From contig CM068315.1 of assembly GCA_034766995.1 (NCBI GenBank), forward strand, positions 9,810,510-9,874,509: a stretch of 64,000 bases of DNA, written 5' to 3'. Within the stretch, counting starts at the first letter, position 1; each line of letters opens with the position of its first letter. Below are positions 1 through 12,519 of the stretch, piece after piece. The notes beneath the pieces are model-generated. The model saw only the letters and a program-made list of their open reading frames with translations. It searched no databases and was not told where the DNA came from. The stretch comes from Acanthacorydalis orientalis (Eukaryota > Arthropoda > Insecta > Megaloptera > Corydalidae). The position numbers and the translations under genes were made by a program.

Positions 1-691
1 TGATCGACGCCTAAAAAATATAACAAAAATTTAATTACAAAACATTAAGAAACGATTCTCGAACAATACCCAAGTATGTAATCTTCTTAGGAAATAATTA
101 GAATTCTCTCTCAATAAGGATTGACAAGCATCTGCATTATAAGATAATAGGCTCTATGAAATTTAAAGGAAAGGAAGAAATTCTCAACTCTAGATTGTAT
201 ATTAAAATCATTTATGACGTGTTCGGCATATTTGGAATTCAATCGAACAATATTTTTTCTTTTTGATGAAAATAATGGCTATGTTGTCATTTACTCTCAT
301 ACCCGTGTATCTGAATTTGAAGTTATGTTTCTTGTCGTTGAAGTTAAAAATTGCATTTTTTTCTTTCACCACCAGTTTCATTTATTAACATATTCAAATG
401 TTGATACTTAGTATCCACCTGAAGATATCGATAGACGAAATCTGTAGGGAAAGAGAAAATGCAAATAGTGATCTCAAGGACAAAAAAATAACTTTCAATG
501 ATTATATTGTTAAGATTATATTAAATAATTATAAAAAGTTGGTTGGTGAATATTCTATTTTATATAAAGGCTCGTGTATAAATTGAATTATATCATTAAC
601 TATTTATTTTGCTACTTTTATCAGTAAAAGCCTTCAAGAAAAGATCGAAGAGAGGAATCATAAATGACATTAAAAGATTTGTTCCTTTCTA
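1..691. other. AT-rich intergenic stretch
   Basis: No recognisable gene or repeat. Two short overlapping open frames on the plus strand (214-411 and 398-586, 65 and 62 codons) show no family motif and have composition typical of chance frames in AT-rich DNA. Confidence 0.6.
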
Positions 692-693
692 TA

Positions 694-898
694 GGTGATT
701 CAACTTAGGCTTCTACATGAAAGTATTTAAAAAACTCAAAACTTAAAAAAGAATCATATTATTTTTTGTTTAGTAGTTTAGTTATATTCAATATTAAAAT
801 GCAGTTAAACTAAAATACTAAATAAAAAATAAAATGATTTTTTTCATTTTTGCGATTTTTTAATTCTTTCATGTAGAAGCTCAATTTGAATCATCTTA
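694..898. mobile_element. Fold-back MITE, family Y, copy 1
   Basis: A ~205 bp element made almost entirely of two inverted arms. The left arm starts GGTGATTCAAC and carries GGCTTCTACATGAAAG; the right arm is its reverse complement with a few mismatches (GATGATTCAAATTGAGCTTCTACATGAAAG when read on the minus strand, in pieces). The inner part is also inverted (tttagtagtttagtt against aactaaaatactaaa). It is flanked by TATA-like sequence, suggesting TA-type insertion as in Tc1/mariner-derived MITEs. There is no coding capacity. A second, partial copy lies at 41908-42045. The superfamily is not certain. Confidence 0.6.
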
Positions 899-1049
899 TA
901 GAACTCCTGGTTTTGGACTTACGATCCCAATCAGGTGTACATTTAAAATTATAATTATTAATATTAAAAATCCAATGTTAATCTCCCAGAACTCCAATAT
1001 AATGAATATAAACACCTCAAACACATACTAATAAGATATTCATAAAAAA

Positions 1050-1330
1050 GTTCTGACGATGTGGCTAAATTCAGTTTCAAAAATAATTCTTTTCACACCA
1101 CAAACCATAAAGAAATTTTCTGATCAAAAATATTCAATAATCATTATTAATAATTTTTGATCTTTTTTATGTGTATTTTGATAGCAACGCCATCATCTTC
1201 ATAGCGCCATCTAAATGCTTATAAGAAATAATTCAAAATTATCAATAATGATTTATTGGATATTTTTGATCCCAATTTCTTTTAGATGGTTTGTAGGGTG
1301 AAAAAATAATTACTTTCTGAAAATAAAACC
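1050..1330. repeat. Long inverted repeat, family X, copy 1
   Basis: The left arm starts GTTCTGACGATGTGGCTAAA and runs through CACACCACAAACCATAAAG and TATTCAATAATCATTATTAA. The right arm (about 1225-1325) is its reverse complement, with TTATTGGATATTTTTGATC then GGTTTGTAGGGTGAAAAA. The arms are ~100 bp and are separated by a loop containing GCCATCATCTTCATAGCG. The same arm motifs recur at 20896-21790, 24105-24260, 25925-26060, 30945-31055, 46377-46655, 58795-58905 and 63070-63510, so this is a dispersed family. No coding content or clear target duplication was found, and the class is unknown. Confidence 0.6.
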
Positions 1331-1757
1331 TTCATACTACGATTTAGTCTAACCATCTACCCTCTCCACAAAAAACTTATAAATATATATTGAAAGTAAA
1401 GAACTTAAAAAATAAATAATTTTATGAAATAATAATTAATATTGTGACACTGAGATTAATTGTACTTAACAATTTCATATGATATATAATTTTATATATT
1501 AATTATACTATAAAATGCAAAAAAAATAACTTAAAATTATTTTATACTAAAATATTAACACATCAAACCGTTACATATACTGCTATTTATTAATTTAAGC
1601 CTTTAATAATATTTTTCATTATTAATCTATAGACATAAATTAATGAATGTATATTTTTATCAAAGATGCGTATTATTATTGAATTGTGATCATAACATGT
1701 TAGAATTATAAAACATTTAAAAAATTGATGTATGAGAATACATTTGTAAACATCCTA
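1331..1757. other. AT-rich intergenic stretch
   Basis: No gene, RNA or repeat structure recognised apart from simple A/T-rich runs. Confidence 0.6.
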
Positions 1758-2082
1758 ATACATACATACATACATACATACATACATACATACATACATA
1801 CATACATACATACATACATACATACATACATACATACATACATACATACATACATACATACATACATACATACATACGTACATACATACATACATACATA
1901 CATACATACATACATACATACATACATACATACATACATACATACATACATACATACATACATACATACATACATACATACATACATACATACATACATA
2001 CATACATACATACATACATACATACATACATACATACATACATACATACATACATACATACATACATACATACATACATACA

Positions 2083-2129
<47 letters not shown>
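1758..2129. repeat. (CATA)n tetranucleotide microsatellite with (TA)n tail
   Basis: About 350 bp of uninterrupted CATA units (roughly 88 copies) with a single A-to-G interruption at 1878 (CATACGTA), followed directly by (TA)10. The four-base unit contains no stop codon in any frame, so it reads as long open frames of repeated Tyr-Ile-His-Thr or Met-Tyr-Val-Cys; these are not genes. The near-perfect purity implies recent expansion. Confidence 0.97.
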
Positions 2130-2473
2130 TATAGCTAAGGATGATATTAATTATAATTTCATCTGTTCTAATTATTTTAATAGAAAATATTCTTTACACA
2201 ATTATTCAACAGTTTAAATTTATACAGTTTATTTCAACGTGTGTTTTTCGGTCTAAGAAATCAATCAAATGAGTATAAATTAAAACTAAGCTTAGATATA
2301 TCAACAGTGAAGAGACTAATTCTGTTGATCAAATAATACGGTACATCGTGCGAGTGAAATTGCAGTTCGCATCCGCTGTAACTGACAGACACAGATACTC
2401 GCCCTTATCCTTTACTAATGAGAAGAAAACTAAGACGGACTGTCGTGAATAAAAAAAGATAACACGAAAAAAT
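2130..2473. other. Intergenic stretch
   Basis: No feature recognised. Base composition becomes more mixed after about 2330, leading into the island beyond the next microsatellite. Confidence 0.5.
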
Positions 2474-2483
2474 ACACACACAC

Positions 2484-2535
<52 letters not shown>
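2474..2535. repeat. (CA)n/(TA)n compound microsatellite
   Basis: An alternating CA tract with two CATA interruptions passes into (TA)9. It lies inside the GC-richer island that spans about 2335-3045. Confidence 0.95.
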
Positions 2536-3045
2536 CCCTTCTGTGAGACTGGATTTTCCTTTCTTGGTGAAAAGTTGGGTACGACGAAAACGTCATTAAT
2601 CACAGCGCAGTCGTCAGTCGACACGCCTTTATGAATTACACACAGTGCCAGAAAAGTCTCTGGGTCGCATCGGGAACAAACCTCGCTCATCGCGTACATG
2701 TTAAGCTACACCGTTGCTGCTGCAGATAACAATCATCGAATGAGGAAGAAGAAGGGCAACAACGACGACGATGACGCCGTTGCTCGCGGAACACTTGCGC
2801 GAAGATTTAAATTTGTCTGTCGCCTGCGAGAGATTCTAATTATTTGCGCATTTCGGCTGGCGTGAGAGTCGGTTATTAAAAACACGTTAAACTCGTCAAG
2901 GTTGCAACACAACCAGTGAGAGCAGCAGCAGTTGTAGCAGAGGGATTTGAATCCGTTTCTATCCAACCTTCTCTTTTTATTTTTAATATCGTAAATGTTC
3001 TTTGGAGCCTCAGAACTCACCGTCTACGACAATATGAATTTAAAA
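2536..3045. other. GC-richer island, candidate regulatory or exonic DNA
   Basis: Composition rises clearly above the surroundings, with CpG-containing words (ACGACGACGATGACGCCG around 2763) and little low-complexity sequence. Open frames on the minus strand (2733-3020, 95 codons; 2430-2699, 89 codons) show no recognisable domain and the latter runs into the CA/TA tract. Such islands in AT-rich insect genomes are often conserved non-coding elements or untranslated exons; that role is inference here. Confidence 0.35.
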
Positions 3046-3475
3046 TTAGTGCATCTTGTTATTCGGAGATCTTATTATTCAATTTGTAACGATTAATCAA
3101 TTACACAGTTGAAAAATTATTACGCTGTCATTTATTTGTCAAGAATCATAACAGAATTTTTTAAAACTGAATTATTATTCTGTTTTTTTAAATCAATACT
3201 CTTTTACAATTTAAATTTTTTATATATGAATTTTATTTGAGAAATATACTTAATAATAAAATTAACAATCTTAATTTTTAATACTGTTTATAATTAAATC
3301 TAAGCTTTTAAAATCGAATATTTACCGTATAGATATTTTTTTCATTATTATTTTTATTTATGACAATGCACTCTAATACTTAATTACAAAAATTATTAAC
3401 TAGTATTAGGATTTATATTTCTAAATTATTTTACAATGAAAACATCTAAAACAAATCAGATTATACTGATATTTA
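3046..3475. other. AT-rich intergenic stretch
   Basis: Nothing recognised between the island and the left end of the mariner element, which begins after the TA at 3474-3475. Confidence 0.6.
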
Positions 3476-4277
3476 CGTTGGTCGTTTGATAAGTTTGGTA
3501 AATTTCTATGATATGGAGCCATCATTTATTTGGTAACGTCATGGCTATCAAGTGTCACTTTTCAAACTAATATAGGCGAAATTTTAGCCAGAATCGTCAC
3601 TTTGTTCACACAGATGTTTGAAGCGAGTTTTATAGTAGTTGCCGCAAAAATTAATAAAAACGAGCAGGTCTTTTTGTGTTGATTCGTCATCGTGAATGAA
3701 ACATGGATCCACCACTACATTCCTGAGTCGAAGCAGCAATCAAGCAGTGGACAATGACTGGTGAAAGTGCGCCGAAGAAGGCGAGGAGTGTTTTGTCGGC
3801 TGGGAAGTTGATGGTTACTATTTTTTTGGATGCTGATCGACTTCTTAACGAAGGGGAAAACGATAACATGAGCCTACTGTACAACCATTATTGGAGCGTT
3901 TGAAAGAATAGATGAAACAAAAACGACCAAGATTGGCACAAAAAATGTGTTATTTCACCAGGACAATGCACCGTCCTACAAATCGGCCATTGCAATGGTA
4001 AAATTGCAGGAATTGGGTTTAAAACTGATTTCTCATCAACCATATTCTCCGGATTTGGCCTTGTGTGACTTTTCTCTTCTCAAACTTGAAAGTTTGGCTC
4101 GGTGGAAAAAAATTCTTATCAAATGAGGATGTCATCGCCGCCATCAATATGTATTTTGAAGACTCAATGAATCAAGTTTATAACCCTCAATGAAGACTGT
4201 GTTGAGAAATAAAATCGACTTTTTTCAAAACACAGCGTTTAACTTGCTTTTTTATCATACTTATCAAACGACCCTCG
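3476..4277 (+). mobile_element. Mariner-like element, ~800 bp, internally deleted
   Basis: Both ends are intact. The left end reads CGTTGGTCGTTTGATAAGT after TA (3474-3475), and the right end read on the minus strand gives CGAGGGTCGTTTGATAAGT next to TA (4278-4279). This is the TA target duplication and terminal repeat arrangement of mariner. Full mariners are about 1.3 kb; here the part coding for the N-terminal DNA-binding domain is missing and only a damaged catalytic region remains. The terminal repeats differ from those of the 47340-48587 element and of the GGTTGG lineage, so it is a separate lineage. It cannot make transposase. Confidence 0.93.
3683..4210 (+). pseudogene. Mariner transposase remnant (catalytic domain)
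   Basis: From 3692 the frame reads VNETWIHHYIPESKQQS. Loss of one A shifts it to SKQW, TGESAPKKA, AGKLMVTIFLDA, all classical mariner sequence. After further stops the frame gives LFHQDNAPSYKSAIAM (around 3950-3997) and HQPYSPDLALCDF. These blocks are the catalytic triad region of the D,D34D type. The second and third aspartates are present (HQDN, LCDF), but the first, normally in the DETW block, is asparagine (NETW). No start codon or helix-turn-helix domain remains. It is a dead gene inside the element at 3476-4277. Confidence 0.9.
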
Positions 4278-4603
4278 TATATGCTTGTCGTGTAGTAGAT
4301 AAATAAAAACACAAACAGTCAAACATCAAGTACATATAGTTTCCAAGATACATACATAAGTTCATTTAATTGTATCAGTGACGTGCAGTTCAGTGCAGTA
4401 ATACATATTTCATTAGATCCATTGTTGAAACTCGCTTCGCTCTTCTGTAGTAGTTGGTCAGTTTACTTACTGCATTATTCATTGTGTTAAGTGTTTAATC
4501 CAGAGTTCTCGAGAAATTCATAATTCACCAGAATTTAATTGTGTATCATCAGTAGTACTGGCAGGCAATATCTATGTTTTATTTTTATTTATTAATTTTA
4601 TAA

Positions 4604-4605
<2 letters not shown>
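4278..4605. other. Intergenic stretch, mixed composition
   Basis: A short less AT-rich patch lies around 4375-4530 (GTGACGTGCAGTTCAGTGCAG). No open frame or RNA recognised. Confidence 0.4.
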
Positions 4606-4647
<42 letters not shown>

Positions 4648-4948
4648 AGACATACAATGTATATCAACAAAAAAACAATTACATGTTCATGTATGTAGAA
4701 ATGTGTTTAGGTATACATTAACCGGTTTGTAACATTGTTCTCCAAGAATAGAAATATACAAATAATACAAAACCAATAGAACAATGTCGGCAGCCATGAA
4801 AATTAATTTCGAGTTATAATTAATTTATAGTTGATAACAAGTATTTTCTTTTGCGAGATGAGAAAAATTTCATATATTCATAAAATTATATCAATAGTAT
4901 ATTTTTTCAATATCTGAGATATATAAATTACAACTGGTCAATATATAT

Positions 4949-4979
<31 letters not shown>

Positions 4980-5203
4980 TAATTTTATAGATTGAATTTA
5001 TCAAATATCTTCAAAAAAATAGTAGACTTTATATTGTAATTTCAAAAAAAAACAATAAATTCCAATGTCTTTAGGAAATTAGTTTTATTTTTTGAAAATG
5101 TATGAAAACTTAATTTTTGAAAAAAACCTAATCTGTGTTTTTTGTACTTCCTTTAATTAAACTTTTCTTTTTTATCAATTCATATAATTTATTGTAATAT
5201 CAG

Positions 5204-5247
<44 letters not shown>

Positions 5248-5852
5248 AAAACTTATTGTATCGAGTATTAATAATTGTGTGTATATATATATATATATAC
5301 ATACATACAATTTTTACAAATAAATTTCACTGAGAATTAAAAAAAAGTACATTAAAAATATTCTATATCCCAAAAAAGAATTTTAAAATTTAAAAATTAT
5401 AATATTGAAAGCGAGTATTAACGTAATTACAAAACATTTTATTTTATATCTAGATTAATTAACATAATTTTGATTAATATTCAATATGAATTTGTTTATC
5501 AATTGTATTAAGTAATTATAATTTAAATTTTATTGATGTTACTTACCAAAACGTTTATAATTCTAATAGATTCTATTCAGCATATATAACGTTCTTACCT
5601 GAAACAAAAAAAAATTATAAATACAATTATTAAACAAATTTTGTTATTTATGAAAGAACCAGTCAGTATTTATTTATTTTTGTTAAACTGAGAAAGAGTT
5701 GGTCATTATATTTGATATAAGTATTAGTATTATACTTATAATACAAAATTATTATCTAATTTTTTGGTAGAGTCTAATATTTACAATTGTTTATTCTCTG
5801 TGAGGTTCAATTGGATTGATTATTATATTCACCTTTTAATATTCCTTATTAT

Positions 5853-5899
<47 letters not shown>

Positions 5900-6902
5900 T
5901 ATATATATAAATATATACATATATTGAATACAGATAAAATGAATATATTTCAGTGTTACTGTATTTTATTTTATAATTTTAATAAATTAATTGTTTAATG
6001 ATAATTAATTCTAGTTAAATACTGGAAAAATAAGATTATTTTTTAAATATGTAATTATCAACAGTTGATAATAAGTTTAGTAACGATCAATATTTGTAAT
6101 AGTTTAGAGAGTGTTTGATATTAAATAAAAAAACATATTAAGTATTATATCAATTTAGATGTCATACAAATTACACTCTTTAAATAAAATGACAGTTCAT
6201 AAAAAATAAAAATTTTTTTTTTTCATAATTACGACATAAATTCAGGTAATTGACTTTGTTTTAATGAAAAAGAAAATATTTCGTTATAAAATTATTTTAT
6301 ATTTATTGATTATTCTTCTGTTTAAATGCAATGTAGAAATTTAAACAATTTTTTTTAGTCAAAAAATAAACTTTCCTTTAAATATTTTGTGATGCTATAA
6401 CTACATTTAGATATTTAGACATTTCATTACAAGTTTAATGTTTTTTAATTACAATTTTCTTCTATATTCATGAATTATTTGTTTGATCAAAGTTTCTTTT
6501 GAATTCTGTTGAAACATTGAATTCTAATATAACAATCACAGCCTGAAAATAATGTTCGTATGAAAACAAACATTGATATTCTTTAAACAATACAGGAAAT
6601 TTAATACAAACATTAATTGGTAAACGTGAACTATAACATTATAAACATCTATCAAAACATAACTTTCGATAAAATTTAAATTTGCCTTAAGCAATACATG
6701 TACACTAATTAATCATAGTCCCTCATCACCAAAATACTAGGTTTTCGTTTTACTCTACGTTAAGTAAACAATAACAATTCATACAAACAAATATGTACAG
6801 TCAGATCATATTAACTCAAAGGTTTCCTTTATGTTGAAATAGATTTCATTACTAGGAGAAATTTCAATATTTGCAATATGTAATTGATTGCTAGATATCC
6901 AC
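4606..6902. other. AT-rich stretch with several (TA)n tracts
   Basis: (TA)n tracts lie at 4606-4644, 4953-4979, 5205-5244, 5281-5299 (followed by CATACATAC) and 5856-5925 (interrupted). No gene or transposon recognised between them. Confidence 0.7.
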
Positions 6903-6924
6903 AGACACACAGACACACACACAC

Positions 6925-6979
<55 letters not shown>

Positions 6980-7100
6980 CATACACATGTATATATATAT
7001 GTGTATATATACATACATATATACATATGTATGTATATATACATACATATATACATATGTATGTATATATATATATATGTGTGTGTGCGTGTGTGTGCGA
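6903..7100. repeat. Compound CA/TA/GT microsatellite with 30-bp sub-repeat
   Basis: The tract starts as (CA)n, becomes (TA)n, then a tandem 30-bp unit built from ACATACATATATACATATGT (copies at about 7011 and 7041), and ends in (GT)n. The CA start and GT end make the whole block roughly self-complementary. Open frames across it are low-complexity artefacts. Confidence 0.9.
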
Positions 7101-7189
7101 GTTTGTATACTGTAAATAATTAATTTTACCTAGTGTTAATCGATTTTTTATTTAAATAATAATAAGTCTAAAATATTTATTACTTTATG

Positions 7190-7265
<76 letters not shown>
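7190..7265. repeat. (TA)n microsatellite, ~75 bp
   Basis: Nearly pure TA repeat with one C interruption near its left edge. Confidence 0.95.
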
Positions 7266-7268
<3 letters not shown>

Positions 7269-8517
7269 TCCTAAAAATAAACTTCTTTTAAAGATAACAT
7301 TTATGAAAAGTAAACTTATATGAGAAATATTATTTTCAATCCGAGTAGAACCAGTTTAGTTTTGATCGGTTTTGAGCGTCCGGAATATCACCCGCAGGTG
7401 TTTTCGATAAACACAGATAAAGTTTTCCTAATTAATATTCCACACGATACCTCAAAGTTCTGCCTTTGATTCGTGAATCGTACGTGAATTATTCGTGCTT
7501 ACATCACATTATAGATACCCTATACTAATTGTATTAATTAATATTGTCACAATGAAAATGTCTTTCTTCATTAACATGCCGATATGATTAATCTATTTTA
7601 GTAATTATAATCTATTTTGGTAATAGTGGTTTTTTTGTAATTGTAAATAATTATAATTTGTAATTAGTATAAAATATACGTATATGGTTTTATTTTAATA
7701 CAGATTTTGTTATTTAAAAAATAAATATCTTTTAATTAATATTGCACAATATTATGAATACTTTTTTAAAAAAGAATCTAAGTCAAAAGATTATTTATTT
7801 TGAGGATTACTAGTCTTTTATAATTCTAGAAAAATTGACTCTTAACAAATAACTCTTTCACCATTCCACAAGCCACCAATATTTTTTTCGTTTCAATAAT
7901 GTTCGATTCATCATTACTAATAAATTTTTATTGTTACTTATGCACATTTAAACGGTAATCGAAAAAATTTTCATAGTATTAAGATCTAGAAAAAAAATAT
8001 ATAGAGAACAGTACAGAAGAATCAACTGTAGAGTACAAAAGAATCAACTTTTCTCTACTTTATTGTTCTGAATACGACATTACCATTGAAGTGTGTATAA
8101 TCAAAAACTTATCTGATCACTAATTAAACCTTTAATTACATTTTTTATGAATTTTAAAGTCGAAAAATGCTATTTTTGAACATGAATCTATTTTTCCATG
8201 AATTTTGTGAAGGTGTGAATCTGGTTATAGTGTATCTTGGTGCAATCAATTGTTCCTCAGGGATGTGCTTCCCAGAAACAAACTTTAATCTTCATATTAT
8301 TTTCTGTCTTGTGTGTGAATGCAGACCTGATTCGTGGAACATCTGGGAAAACAAGAGTAAATCTAGCCAGTTTCTCACTGTATTATGAACTGATTTACAG
8401 TTTTTTTGGAAATTATGCTTATTGACTGAAAACACGAAAAATCTACAAAACTATTTCAAAATGATTTTTTAAGTCATATATTTTGAGAAAAAACTTACTA
8501 TATTGCAACATTTAAAG
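7266..8517. other. Intergenic stretch with two mixed-composition patches
   Basis: Less AT-rich patches lie at about 7340-7510 and 8160-8430. The second contains overlapping open frames (8167-8388, 73 codons, and 8237-8425) without any recognised domain. An acceptor-like sequence (tttctgtcttgtgtgtgaatgcag in shape, ending in CAG near 8324) is present, but I cannot support an exon call. Confidence 0.35.
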
Positions 8518-8942
8518 CAGGACTTCTTAACTTGTGAGGCGTACCTCCCCTGGGAGGTGCAAAGGGGTTAGTAGGGATGTGTGATTGTTTTCTATAAGAC
8601 AAAGGCAAGAAACCGGTTGGATTCCAGGGATGACATACGGTTAGCTTTGTCTAACATTGTACCCTTAATTTGTGATCTCATTAATCAGAAAAAGCAACAA
8701 GTATCTTATTAAATGACACTGACGCCTATAAGTTACTTCATAATTATGCTGAAAGACAAAAAAATGTTCCTGAAGAATAAAATTTTCTTTACTATTTCTG
8801 CTTATCTGTGATTTTTAAAATAAAAATTCATTTTCAATTACGTAATTTATCAATTATTAATGACTTTAAAATAGGAGGGGAGGTGTGAATTTTAAGTTTA
8901 TTTTCTGGAGATGTATGAGACTAAAAAGGTTAAGAATCCATG
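8518..8942. mobile_element. hAT-type MITE with perfect 8-bp target duplication
   Basis: The 425 bp element is bounded by ATTTAAAG on both sides (8510-8517 and 8943-8950). Its left end reads CAGGACTTCTTAACTTGTG and its right end, on the minus strand, CATGGATTCTTAACCTTTT. CAGG plus TTCTTAAC ends with an 8-bp duplication are hallmarks of hAT elements. The subterminal GAGGCGTACCTCCCCTGGGA and the right-side GGAGGGGAGGTGTG resemble the GC-rich subterminal parts of Charlie/SPIN-like hATs; that resemblance is from memory. There is no transposase frame, so it is non-autonomous. Confidence 0.9.
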
Positions 8943-8950
8943 ATTTAAAG

Positions 8951-9640
8951 TGTTTTTTTATGCCATACGTGTGGCTCCTTATCATTTTAATGCAGTTTTT
9001 GTATCACTAATGTGTACTTTATAATAAAATTAGTGGTAATTTTTGACTTAAAATTAAAAATCATATTTTTTTAAATGCTTATATTATTATTTAACTTAAA
9101 AGTAAATATTTTATAAGGAAGAAAAATATATTATAAATTAAACCTCGAAAATAATATATAAAAATCATATGCAATAATCATATTTATTTATATAATAAGT
9201 GCGATAATTAATGTTTACAATTTTTTGTTGATATTATTATTAATTTTAATTTATTTTATATAATTTAAGTTAGTTACTTTTTTGAGGAATATGCAATAAA
9301 TAATATTGTTTTTTCTATACTTTTTTTTGAAAATGAAATACTGTTTTTATTTAAATAAGTTAAATAAAAATTTTATCAATTTGGAATCACAGTAACAATT
9401 TTAGAAAAAGAAATACATTTTGTCTTGACAATTCACTAAGAATAAATACATAAAGTATTTTTATTTTTCAAATTTTACGATTTACTTGTGAGTCGCAAAT
9501 CCACTTATAAAAATTGTCAATTCTAATTTTATTACATGTAGCTTTTCTATTTTTCAATACTAGATTAAAGAAATATTCATTTCGATAGATACTTTATATC
9601 ATTATTAAATTAAACGATTACATAGTTCTCTCTCTTTCTC

Positions 9641-9685
<45 letters not shown>

Positions 9686-12125
9686 ATATGGTATGTGAGT
9701 ATTTTTTAGTTGCTTTTAAGAAAAAGCTTACTGAACTTGTATTAAAGCCATTCATCTTTGAATAATTTAAAAATAATATTACAAGTTCTAATTTATTTCT
9801 TGTTCTTATTCAAAATAAATTAATAATAAATATTGATAAACTATTTGATATAATTTATATATTCATTTATATCTTTTTAAAAAAAATAAAAATAAAAAAA
9901 ATATTAAGAGATTAATTTAAATGAAATGTTTTTGTGTAAAATGTTTGTGTTTAAATAAAATTATAAATCATTCCGTAATTAATTTAAAACACAGTTTTCG
10001 ATATTAATTTTCTGATGAAAACTAAATAGTAATTAAATTCTAGGCCTTTTCAATTATTAGCCATTTTCTTAGAATATATCAAAATGTAATAACTACTTAC
10101 TCTTTCAAACTATGACTTAAAGAGAGATAGAGAGGTATATCTTTCGAGAGTTTAAAACTCTTGAGATAAAATTTTAAGATTGGATTAATTACTAGCTTGA
10201 AGTAACTTTGATTTACAAAAAAAGGTAATAAAATTAATACCACATGTACTTCAAAGTAATGAAACCTTTTTGATTGAACTTTCCTCGATTCAGAAAACAA
10301 AGTAAAAGTAGACAAGCCATCAAATAGACAAATTCATGGCCTAATCCAGTGAGCAGAAAAGATAGATGGTTAGTTAGCTTTTGTAGTGTGTAGTACAATG
10401 AAAAATTTAATTAGGCATTTTATTTTTATTAGACTACAGCTTTGTTACTGAAAATTAGGCAAAAAATAAAAATTTAATATCATTTTTTAAACAAAAATCT
10501 TTATTAAATGTATTGATTTTCTTTTTGGGCAGAATGCTTTTAAAATTTTGAATTATAAACATATATATATATATATTTAAGCATTTATGTAGGTATAAAT
10601 ATATGAACTATTCCAGTACAAAAGCTGAGCCACTTAATAAGTGTTAGAAATAATGAATATTTGAAAAAAATTCCCGGGAAAAATTACTGTATGAAGAGTA
10701 CAGGATTTTTTCTATTTATAATAATATATAAAATAGTAATTAATTTACTTTTTTAGTAACATGGTACTGCACATTTTTTTGTATTAAAAACATAAAATAG
10801 ATATTAATTAAAAATCAAGCATTTTATACCTAATATTAACATTTTGTCTGCAAGAAGAAAATAAAAACTTTTATGAATACAAATATTTAAAGAGCAATAG
10901 ATATTGGAGCGTATAAATATTGAATCATTGAAGATACACGTTATATAAATGTGGAATGACTGAAATAACTTAATACTTTTTTATAAAATGACTTAAGTAC
11001 TATGATATTTATACGATGCATAATGTTAGTGCCAAATGTATTCTAATATTGTTGACGTATAATGGCATTCTGCATTAATTTAAATCATGAATATTGAGAA
11101 AAAGATGTGAATATGAAAAAAAAAACATAATCTTGACACGGTACTAAGATGAGAATATTTAGAGTAAAAACGTTTTAATATTAAAAAGTTTTTTAATATA
11201 TTGATTTATTTATATAAAATTAATTTTATGCTGAAAATAAATATATATATTCTAAATTGAAATTCTTCTTGACTTTAAAACTAATTACTTAAATTAACTT
11301 AAATTCTATGTCAGAATTCTAAGAAGCACGAAATATTGACAATTTACATTCACGTAGTCTCTAGTATCATGAATTATATTTAAACAGAATTGAAAATATG
11401 GTTTCTTCAAAATTTTCAATTCATGGAAACTGATAGTGAATATACATGACTTTAAATTAATTATAAGTACGTGTAACACAACTACGCTGCTATTCAATAT
11501 TTAATATTTACTGTATTTAAACAAATTACAAATACTTTACACAAAATATATAATTATTTAATTGTATTCTTCAAATGAAATTTATTAAGTTATTGTAGGA
11601 GGACAATGCCACGATCAGTTTCATCTCTTGAATTTGTAGTTGAAGATAATCAATAAAACAAACTACAAAATATGTCTAAAGATTAGAAACCGGACATAGA
11701 ATTTATAAATTCAAAAATAAATTTAATATAGTTCAGAAAATCAATACGTTCTCATGGTAAATTTCATAAATTATAAATAAAAGTCAGATTACTTGAAATA
11801 ACTGTTTTATAAAGCTCTAGTATTCTTAAAAATGAATAACATATGTTTGTCATTAAGTTCATGTTTATTCATTGACATTTTTAATGTTATCTGAAAATTA
11901 GATTAATATAGATTGTTATATAATTTTTAAAAAGTTGAAATCGAATGCAATTTATTATTTAATTGTCAAAGTAATTGCAATTTATTTTAAACAATTAAAT
12001 CCGAGTAGCACATGATATATCTAATATTCATAGAAAACGCTATTCCAACTATATTATCTCAGCCTATATTTCTTGAGTAAAATTTGCTATATATATATAT
12101 AAGCAAAAATCTTGAGTGAGTTGAG
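8951..12125. other. Long AT-rich gene-free stretch
   Basis: Holds a (CT)n/(TA)n tract at 9627-9682, (TA)8 at 10561-10576 and (TA)7 at 12090-12103. A 72-codon minus-strand frame (10097-10315) and a 63-codon one (11306-11497) have no recognisable features. No transposon ends or RNA genes seen. Confidence 0.6.
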
Positions 12126-12519
12126 TTTAAAGTGTATTTTTCGGCCTGTATTTTGATAACATTTACTTTGGTTTTATTATTACTTTTGCTTTAAATTGGG
12201 ATATTAAATTCAAGATTGAAAAGAAGAAAATGAGAGCAATTTTTGTATGAATTCAAAACGGGCGGTAAAGCAGCAGAAGCTGCTCTTAACTAAACGATGC
12301 TTTTGTTGTGGATACTGTTAAAGAATGTACGATACAATGATGTTTCCAAAATTTTATTACTGGAGACGAGAACTTTGAAGAAGAAGGTCACACAACAATT
12401 CGAGGAACTTGCAAAAAAGTTAAGCGTTAGTCATCCAACCGTTCTAGACCACTAAAACAACTTAAATTAAAAAATGTATATGAATTTGAACGTCATGGAC
12501 CGCAATTATTTTTCTAATA

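Noticed and set aside
1758..2110. CRISPR-like or minisatellite array
   Set aside because: Unit is 4 bp with no spacers; simple tetranucleotide repeat.
1706..2138. Open frames of 118-137 codons on both strands
   Set aside because: They are the CATA repeat read in different frames (Tyr-Ile-His-Thr / Met-Tyr-Val-Cys); the unit has no stop codon.
6806..7123. Several 75-80 codon Tyr-Ile frames
   Set aside because: Translation of a compound CA/TA/GT microsatellite.
11590..11620. GGAGGACAATGCC resembling the mariner HQDNA block
   Set aside because: No flanking transposase motifs or inverted ends around it.
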